64,000 nt of DNA from Bombus terrestris. Taxonomy: Eukaryota > Arthropoda > Insecta > Hymenoptera > Apidae. This document shows, piece after piece, positions 55,249 through 63,458 of the stretch. Location of the stretch: NCBI RefSeq assembly GCF_910591885.1, contig NW_025963606.1, positions 248,001 to 312,000 of the forward strand, read 5' to 3'. The stretch's first letter is position 1. The number at the start of each line of letters is the position of its first letter. A model generated the notes under the pieces. It was not told the origin of the DNA. It was given only the letters and a program-made list of their open reading frames with translations, and searched no databases. Position numbers and translations under genes: made by a program.

Positions 55249-56518
55249 AACGTGGGACAACGTGGGACAACGTGGGACAACGTGGGACAACGTGGGACAT
55301 CGTTGGACACCGTTGGACACCGTTGGACACCGTTGGACATCGTTGGACACCGTGGGACAACGTGGGACAACGTGGGACAACGTGGGAAACCATGGAACAA
55401 CGTGGGACAACGTGGGACACCGTTGGACATCGTTGGACATCGTTGGACACCGTGGGACAACGTGGGACAACGTGGGACAACGTGGGACAACGTGGGAAAC
55501 CATGGAACAACGTGGGACAACGTGGGACAACGTGGGACAACGTGGGACAACGTGGGACATCGTTGGACACCGTTGGACACCGTTGGACACCGTTGGACAT
55601 CGTTGGACAACGTGGGACAACGTGGGACAACGTGGGAAACCATGGAACAACGTGGGACAACGTGGGACATCGTGGGACAACGTGGGACAACGTGGGACAA
55701 CGTGGGACACCGTTGGACACCGTTGGACACCGTTGGACACCGTTGGACATCGTTGGACACCGTGGGACAACGTGGGACAACGTGGGACAACGTGGGAAAC
55801 CATGGAACAACGTGGGACAACGTGGGACACCGTTGGACATCGTTGGACATCGTTGGACACCGTGGGACAACGTGGGACAACGTGGGACAACGTGGGACAA
55901 CGTGGGAAACCATGGAACAACGTGGGACAACGTGGGACAACGTGGGACAACGTGGGACAACGTGGGACATCGTTGGACACCGTTGGACACCGTTGGACAC
56001 CGTTGGACATCGTTGGACACCGTGGGACAACGTGGGACAACGTGGGACAACGTGGGACACCATGGAACAACGTGGGACAACGTGGGACACCGTTGGACAT
56101 CGTTGGACAACGTGGGACAACGTGGGACAACGTGGGACAACGTGGGACAACGTGGGACAACGTGGGACAACGTGGGACACCGTTGGACACCGTGGGACAC
56201 CGTTGGACACCGTTGGACATCGTTGGACACCGTGGGACAACGTGGGACAACGTGGGACAACGTGGGACAACGTGGGACAACGTGGGACAACGTGGGACAA
56301 CGTGGGACAACGTGGGACAACGTGGGACAACGTGGGACAACGTGGGACATCGTTTGACAACGTGGGACAACGTGGGACAACGTGGGACAACGTGGGACAC
56401 CGTTGGACAACGTGGGACACCGTTGGACATCGTTGGACACCGTGGGACAACGTTGGACACCGTGGGACACCGTTGGACACCGTTGGACATCGTTGGACAC
56501 CGTGGGACAACGTGGGAC
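55249..56518 (+). repeat. 1,650-bp duplication, copy 1, with ~410-bp N-phased repeat
   Basis: N at 55389, 55499, 55639, 55799, 55909 and 56059 recur exactly 1,650 bp later at 57039, 57149, 57289, 57449, 57559 and 57709. ATCGTTTGAC 56349 and AACGTTGGAC 56449 recur at 1,640 bp (57989, 58089). Inside, N units repeat with steps of 110, about 150 and about 150 bp. This gives a 410-420 bp period that also covers 54969-55239. The last N (56059) follows AACGTGGGAC here but AACGTGGGAA in copy 2. Confidence 0.9.
56349..56358 (+). other. ATCGTTTGAC: plus-strand TGA (copy at 57989)
   Basis: TGA at 56355-56357. The same unit at 57989-57998 gives TGA at 57995-57997. The pair was made by the 1,650-bp duplication, so these two stops trace to a single mutation. 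Confidence 0.93.
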
Positions 56519-56898
56519 AACGTGGGAAAACGTGGGACAACGTGGGACAACGTGGGACAACGTGGGACAACGTGGGACAACGTGGGACAACGTGGGACAA
56601 CGTGGGACAACGTGGGACAACGTGGGACATCGTGGGACAACGTGGGACAACGTGGGACAACGTGGGACAACGTGGGACACCGTTGGACATCGTTGGACAC
56701 CGTGGGACAACGTGGGACAACGTGGGACAACGTGGGACACCGTTGGACACCGTTGGACACCGTTGGACACCGTTGGACATCGTTGGACACCGTGGGACAA
56801 CGTGGGACAACGTGGGAAACCATGGAACAACGTGGGACAACGTGGGACACCGTTGGACATCGTTGGACAACGTGGGACAACGTGGGACAACGTGGGAC
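56519..56898 (+). repeat. Linker between 1,650-bp copies
   Basis: Starts with AACGTGGGAA at about 56519, where the second copy has a normal unit. It contains an A/G run, four C/T units and N at 56819. No counterpart after copy 2. Confidence 0.78.
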
Positions 56899-58158
56899 AA
56901 CGTGGGACAACGTGGGACAACGTGGGACAACGTGGGACAACGTGGGACATCGTTGGACACCGTTGGACACCGTTGGACACCGTTGGACATCGTTGGACAC
57001 CGTGGGACAACGTGGGACAACGTGGGACAACGTGGGAAACCATGGAACAACGTGGGACAACGTGGGACACCGTTGGACATCGTTGGACATCGTTGGACAC
57101 CGTGGGACAACGTGGGACAACGTGGGACAACGTGGGACAACGTGGGAAACCATGGAACAACGTGGGACAACGTGGGACAACGTGGGACAACGTGGGACAA
57201 CGTGGGACATCGTTGGACACCGTTGGACACCGTTGGACACCGTTGGACATCGTTGGACAACGTGGGACAACGTGGGACAACGTGGGAAACCATGGAACAA
57301 CGTGGGACAACGTGGGACATCGTGGGACAACGTGGGACAACGTGGGACAACGTGGGACACCGTTGGACACCGTTGGACACCGTTGGACACCGTTGGACAT
57401 CGTTGGACACCGTGGGACAACGTGGGACAACGTGGGACAACGTGGGAAACCATGGAACAACGTGGGACAACGTGGGACACCGTTGGACATCGTTGGACAT
57501 CGTTGGACACCGTGGGACAACGTGGGACAACGTGGGACAACGTGGGACAACGTGGGAAACCATGGAACAACGTGGGACAACGTGGGACAACGTGGGACAA
57601 CGTGGGACAACGTGGGACATCGTTGGACACCGTTGGACACCGTTGGACACCGTTGGACATCGTTGGACACCGTGGGACAACGTGGGACAACGTGGGACAA
57701 CGTGGGAAACCATGGAACAACGTGGGACAACGTGGGACACCGTTGGACATCGTTGGACAACGTGGGACAACGTGGGACAACGTGGGACAACGTGGGACAA
57801 CGTGGGACAACGTGGGACACCGTTGGACACCGTGGGACACCGTTGGACACCGTTGGACATCGTTGGACACCGTGGGACAACGTGGGACAACGTGGGACAA
57901 CGTGGGACAACGTGGGACAACGTGGGACAACGTGGGACAACGTGGGACAACGTGGGACAACGTGGGACAACGTGGGACAACGTGGGACATCGTTTGACAA
58001 CGTGGGACAACGTGGGACAACGTGGGACAACGTGGGACACCGTTGGACAACGTGGGACACCGTTGGACATCGTTGGACACCGTGGGACAACGTTGGACAC
58101 CGTGGGACACCGTTGGACACCGTTGGACATCGTTGGACACCGTGGGACAACGTGGGAC
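56899..58158 (+). repeat. 1,650-bp duplication, copy 2
   Basis: Same barcode order as 55249-56518. A one-unit loss between N 57709 and ATCGTTTGAC 57989 changes the offset to 1,640 bp. Otherwise no private N gain or loss was seen. Confidence 0.9.
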
Positions 58159-59458
58159 AACGTGGGACAACGTGGGACAACGTGGGACAACGTGGGACAA
58201 CGTGGGACAACGTGGGACAACGTGGGACAACGTGGGACAACGTGGGACAACGTGGGACAACGTGGGACATCGTGGGACAACGTGGGACAACGTGGGACAA
58301 CGTGGGACAACGTGGGACAACGTGGGACACCGTTGGACAACGTGGGACAACGTGGGACAACGTGGGACAACGTGGGACAACGTGGGACAACGTGGGACAC
58401 CGTTGGACACCGTTGGACACCGTTGGACACCGTTGGACATCGTTGGACACCGTGGGACAACGTGGGACAACGTGGGACAACGTGGGAAACCATGGAACAA
58501 CGTGGGACAACGTGGGACATCGTGGGACAACGTGGGACAACGTGGGACAACGTGGGACACCGTTGGACACCGTTGGACACCGTTGGACACCGTTGGACAT
58601 CGTTGGACACCGTGGGACAACGTGGGACAACGTGGGACAACGTGGGAAACCATGGAACAACGTGGGACAACGTGGGACAACGTGGGACAACGTGGGACAA
58701 CGTGGGACATCGTGGGACAACGTGGGACAACGTGGGACAACGTGGGACAACGTGGGACAACGTGGGACACCGTTGGACACCGTGGGACAACGTGGGACAA
58801 CGTGGGACAACGTGGGACAACGTGGGACAACGTGGGACAACGTGGGACAACGTGGGACAACGTGGGACAACGTGGGACGACGTGGGACAACGTGGGACAA
58901 CGTGGGACAACGTGGGACAACGTGGGACAACGTGGGACAACGTGGGACAACGTGGGACAACGTGGGACAACGTGGGACAACGTGGGACAACGTGGGACGA
59001 CGTGGGACAACGTGGGACAACGTGGGACAACGTGGGACAACGTGGGACATCGTGGGACAACGTGGGACAACGTGGGACAACGTGGGACAACGTGGGACAA
59101 CGTGGGACACCGTGGGACATCGTTGGACACCGTGGGACAACGTGGGACAACGTGGGACAACGTGGGACACCGTTGGACACCGTTGGACACCGTTGGACAC
59201 CGTTGGACATCGTTGGACACCGTGGGACAACGTGGGACAACGTGGGACAACGTGGGACAACGTGGGACACCGTTGGACACCGTTGGACACCGTTGGACAC
59301 CGTTGGACATCGTTGGACACCGTGGGACAACGTGGGACAACGTGGGACAACGTGGGAAACCATGGAACAACGTGGCACAACGTGGGACATCGTGGGACAA
59401 CGTGGGACAACGTGGGACAACGTGGGACACCGTTGGACACCGTTGGACACCGTTGGAC
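58159..59458 (+). repeat. Long GTGGG run and sparse N
   Basis: N at 58489, 58649 and 59359. Between 58779 and 59118 every unit (34 in a row) has GTGGG, among the longest such runs. Within it GACGTGGGAC occurs twice, at 58879 and 58999, exactly 120 bp apart, marking a 12-unit internal duplication. Confidence 0.85.
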
Positions 59459-61398
59459 ACCGTTGGACATCGTTGGACACCGTGGGACAACGTGGGACAA
59501 CGTGGGAAAACGTTGGACAACGTGGGACAACGTGGGACAACGTGGGACAACGTGGGAAAACGTGGGACAACGTGGGACAACGTGGGACAACGTGGGACAA
59601 CGTGGGACAACGTGGGACAACGTGGGACAACGTGGGACAACGTGGGACAACGTGGGACAACGTGGGACATCGTGGGACAACGTGGGACAACGTGGGACAA
59701 CGTGGGACAACGTGGGACAACGTGGGACACCGTTGGACATCGTTGGACACCGTGGGACAACGTGGGACAACGTGGGACACCGTTGGACACCGTTGGACAC
59801 CGTTGGACACCGTTGGACATCGTTGGACACCGTGGGACAACGTGGGACAACGTGGGACAACGTGGGAAACCATGGAACAACGTGGGACAACGTGGGACAC
59901 CGTTGGACACCGTTGGACAACGTGGGACAACGTGGGACAACGTGGGACAACGTGGGACAACGTGGGACAACGTGGGACAACGTGGGACAACGTTGGACAC
60001 CGTGGGACACCGTGGGACACCGTTGGACACCGTTGGACATCGTTGGACACCGTGGGACAACGTGGGACAACGTGGGACAACGTGGGACAACGTGGGACAA
60101 CGTGGGACAACGTGGGACAACGTGGGACATCGTGGGACAACGTGGGACAACGTGGGACAACGTGGGACACCGTTGGACACCGTTGGACACCGTTGGACAC
60201 CGTTGGACATCGTTGGACACCGTGGGACAACGTGGGACATCGTTGGACATCGTTGGACACCGTGGGACAACGTGGGACAACGTGGGAAAACGTGGGACAA
60301 CGTGGGACATCGTTGGACACCGTTGGACACCGTGGGACAACGTGGGACAACGTGGGACAACGTGGGACAACGTGGGACAACGTGGGACAACGTGGGACAA
60401 CGTGGGACAACGTGGGACAACGTGGGACAACGTGGGACAACGTGGGACAACGTGGGACAACGTGGGACAACGTGGGACATCGTGGGACAACGTGGGACAA
60501 CGTGGGACAACGTGGGACAACGTGGGACAACGTGGGACACCGTTGGACATCGTTGGACACCGTGGGACAACGTGGGACAACGTGGGACAACGTGGGACAC
60601 CGTTGGACACCGTTGGACACCGTTGGACACCGTTGGACATCGTTGGACACCGTGGGACAACGTGGGACAACGTGGGACAACGTGGGAAACCATGGAACAA
60701 CGTGGGACAACGTGGGACACCGTTGGACATCGTTGGACAACGTGGGACAACGTGGGACAACGTGGGACAACGTGGGTCAACGTGGGACAACGTGGGACAT
60801 CGTGGGACAACGTGGGACAACGTGGGACAAGGTGGGACAACGTGGGACATCGTTGGACACCGTGGGACAACGTGGGACAACGTGGGACAACGTGGGACAA
60901 CGTGGGACAACGTGGGACATCGTGGGACAACGTGGGACAACGTGGGACAACGTGGGACAACGTGGGACACCGTTGGACAACGTGGGACACCGTTGGACAT
61001 CGTTGGACACCGTGGGACAACGTGGGACAACGTGGGACAACGTGGGACAACGTGGGACAACGTGGGACAACGTGGGACAACGTGGGACAACGTGGGACAA
61101 CGTGGGACATCGTGGGACAACGTGGGACAACGTGGGACACCGTTGGACATAGTTGGACACCGTGGGACACCGTGGGACAACGTGGGACAACGTGGGACAA
61201 CGTGGGACAACGTGGGACAACGTGGGAAACCATGGAACAACGTGGGACAACGTGGGACACCGTTGGACATCGTTGGACAACGTGGGACAACGTGGGACAA
61301 CGTGGGACAACGTGGGACAACGTGGGACAACGTGGGACAACGTGGGACACCGTTGGACACCGTGGGACACCGTTGGACACCGTTGGACATCGTTGGAC
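59459..61398 (+). repeat. 2,060-bp duplication, copy 1
   Basis: Two AACGTGGGAA units 50 bp apart (59499, 59549), N 59869, N 60689, ATAGTTGGAC 61149 and N 61229 match 61549, 61599, 61929, 62749, 63209 and 63289. The offset is 2,050 bp at the left edge and 2,060 bp from the first N on. Private to this copy: AACGTTGGAC 59509, AACGTGGGTC 60769 (minus-strand TGA at 60777) and AAGGTGGGAC 60829. Confidence 0.9.
61149..61158 (+). other. ATAGTTGGAC: plus-strand TAG (copy at 63209)
   Basis: TAG at 61150-61152, duplicated at 63210-63212 by the 2,060-bp duplication. As with the TGA pair, two stops trace to one mutation. Confidence 0.93.
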
Positions 61399-61508
61399 AC
61401 CGTTGGACATCGTTGGACAACGTGGGACAACGTGGGACAACGTGGGACAACGTGGGACAACGTGGGACAACGTGGGACAACGTGGGACACCGTTGGACAC
61501 CGTGGGAC
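61399..61508 (+). repeat. Short linker between the 2,060-bp copies
   Basis: About eleven ordinary units (C/T, T/T, an A/G run, C/T, C/G). It separates the right edge of copy 1, where C/T at 61399 differs from C/G at 63459, from the left edge of copy 2. Confidence 0.75.
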
Positions 61509-63458
61509 ACCGTTGGACATCGTTGGACACCGTGGGACAACGTGGGACAACGTGGGAAAACGTGGGACAACGTGGGACAACGTGGGACAACGTGGGACAA
61601 CGTGGGAAAACGTGGGACAACGTGGGACAACGTGGGACAACGTGGGACAACGTGGGACAACGTGGGACAACGTGGGACAACGTGGGACAACGTGGGACAA
61701 CGTGGGACAACGTGGGACATCGTGGGACAACGTGGGACAACGTGGGACAACGTGGGACAACGTGGGACAACGTGGGACACCGTTGGACATCGTTGGACAC
61801 CGTGGGACAACGTGGGACAACGTGGGACAACGTGGGACACCGTTGGACACCGTTGGACACCGTTGGACACCGTTGGACATCGTTGGACACCGTGGGACAA
61901 CGTGGGACAACGTGGGACAACGTGGGAAACCATGGAACAACGTGGGACAACGTGGGACACCGTTGGACATCGTTGGACAACGTGGGACAACGTGGGACAA
62001 CGTGGGACAACGTGGGACAACGTGGGACAACGTGGGACAACGTGGGACAACGTGGGACACCGTTGGACACCGTGGGACACCGTTGGACACCGTTGGACAT
62101 CGTTGGACACCGTGGGACAACGTGGGACAACGTGGGACAACGTGGGACAACGTGGGACAACGTGGGACAACGTGGGACAACGTGGGACATCGTGGGACAA
62201 CGTGGGACAACGTGGGACAACGTGGGACACCGTTGGACACCGTTGGACACCGTTGGACACCGTTGGACATCGTTGGACACCGTGGGACAACGTGGGACAT
62301 CGTTGGACATCGTTGGACACCGTGGGACAACGTGGGACAACGTGGGAAAACGTGGGACAACGTGGGACATCGTTGGACACCGTTGGACACCGTGGGACAA
62401 CGTGGGACAACGTGGGACAACGTGGGACAACGTGGGACAACGTGGGACAACGTGGGACAACGTGGGACAACGTGGGACAACGTGGGACAACGTGGGACAA
62501 CGTGGGACAACGTGGGACAACGTGGGACAACGTGGGACATCGTGGGACAACGTGGGACAACGTGGGACAACGTGGGACAACGTGGGACAACGTGGGACAC
62601 CGTTGGACATCGTTGGACACCGTGGGACAACGTGGGACAACGTGGGACAACGTGGGACACCGTTGGACACCGTTGGACACCGTTGGACACCGTTGGACAT
62701 CGTTGGACACCGTGGGACAACGTGGGACAACGTGGGACAACGTGGGAAACCATGGAACAACGTGGGACAACGTGGGACACCGTTGGACATCGTTGGACAA
62801 CGTGGGACAACTTGGGACAACGTGGGACAACGTGGGACAACGTGGGACAACGTGGGACATCGTGGGACAACGTGGGACAACGTGGGACAACGTGGGACAA
62901 CGTGGGACATCGTTGGACACCGTGGGACAACGTGGGACAACGTGGGACAACGTGGGACAACGTGGGACAACGTGGGACATCGTGGGACAACGTGGGACAA
63001 CGTGGGACAACGTGGGACAACGTGGGACACCGTTGGACAACGTGGGACACCGTTGGACATCGTTGGACACCGTGGGACAACGTGGGACAACGTGGGACCA
63101 CGTGGGACAACGTGGGACAACGTGGGACAACGTGGGACAACGTGGGACAACGTGGGACAACGTGGGACATCGTGGGACAACGTGGGACAACGTGGGACAC
63201 CGTTGGACATAGTTGGACACCGTGGGACACCGTGGGACAACGTGGGACACCGTGGGACAACGTGGGACAACGTGGGACAACGTGGGAAACCATGGAACAA
63301 CGTGGGACAACGTGGGACACCGTTGGACATCGTTGGACAACGTGGGACAACGTGGGACAACGTGGGACAACGTGGGACAACGTGGGACAACGTGGGACAA
63401 CGTGGGACACCGTTGGACACCGTGGGACACCGTTGGACACCGTTGGACATCGTTGGAC
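61509..63458 (+). repeat. 2,060-bp duplication, copy 2
   Basis: Partner of 59459-61398. Private changes include AACTTGGGAC at 62809 and CACGTGGGAC at 63099. The latter sits in the same eight-unit context as 47249, 48429 and 52449, while copy 1 has a normal A/G unit there (61039). Either conversion toward an older form or loss in copy 1 is needed. Confidence 0.9.

Larger units (their letters stand above)
801..63298 (+). repeat. Dispersed N units (ACCATGGAAC, NcoI-site marker)
   Basis: I count 103 N units, nearly all preceded by AACGTGGGAA. Starts: 801, 1071, 1101, 1611, 2041, 2971, 3921, 4691, 5011, 5671, 6161, 6501, 7191, 7591, 8131, 8691, 9231, 9901, 10201, 11231, 11571, 12931, 13591, 14981, 15481, 17681, 18981, 19751, 20261, 20881, 22181, 22951, 23461, 23761, 24071, 24581, 25031, 25690, 26110, 27740, 28260, 28640, 29270, 29670, 30180, 30620, 31279, 31699, 32859, 33379, 34169, 34679, 35529, 35899, 36299, 37129, 37899, 38569, 38889, 39549, 40049, 41079, 41579, 41609, 42309, 42709, 43259, 43829, 44559, 44789, 46329, 47399, 49399, 49609, 49949, 53809, 54549, 54809, 54969, 55079, 55239, 55389, 55499, 55639, 55799, 55909, 56059, 56819, 57039, 57149, 57289, 57449, 57559, 57709, 58489, 58649, 59359, 59869, 60689, 61229, 61929, 62749, 63289. 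At 27250 the expected N reads ACCGTGGAAC after a normal unit. At 38889 and 56059 N follows AACGTGGGAC. N is the only common unit without a CpG and the only common source of ATG on this strand. Confidence 0.93.

Noticed and set aside
5..57997. Plus-strand open frame of more than 19,000 codons, and the other long plus-strand frames
   Set aside because: The frame opens at TTG, all three frames read the same rotated decapeptide, and the unit contains no stop in any frame. Openness is expected without selection. There are no domains, signal peptide, introns or flanking regulatory sequence.
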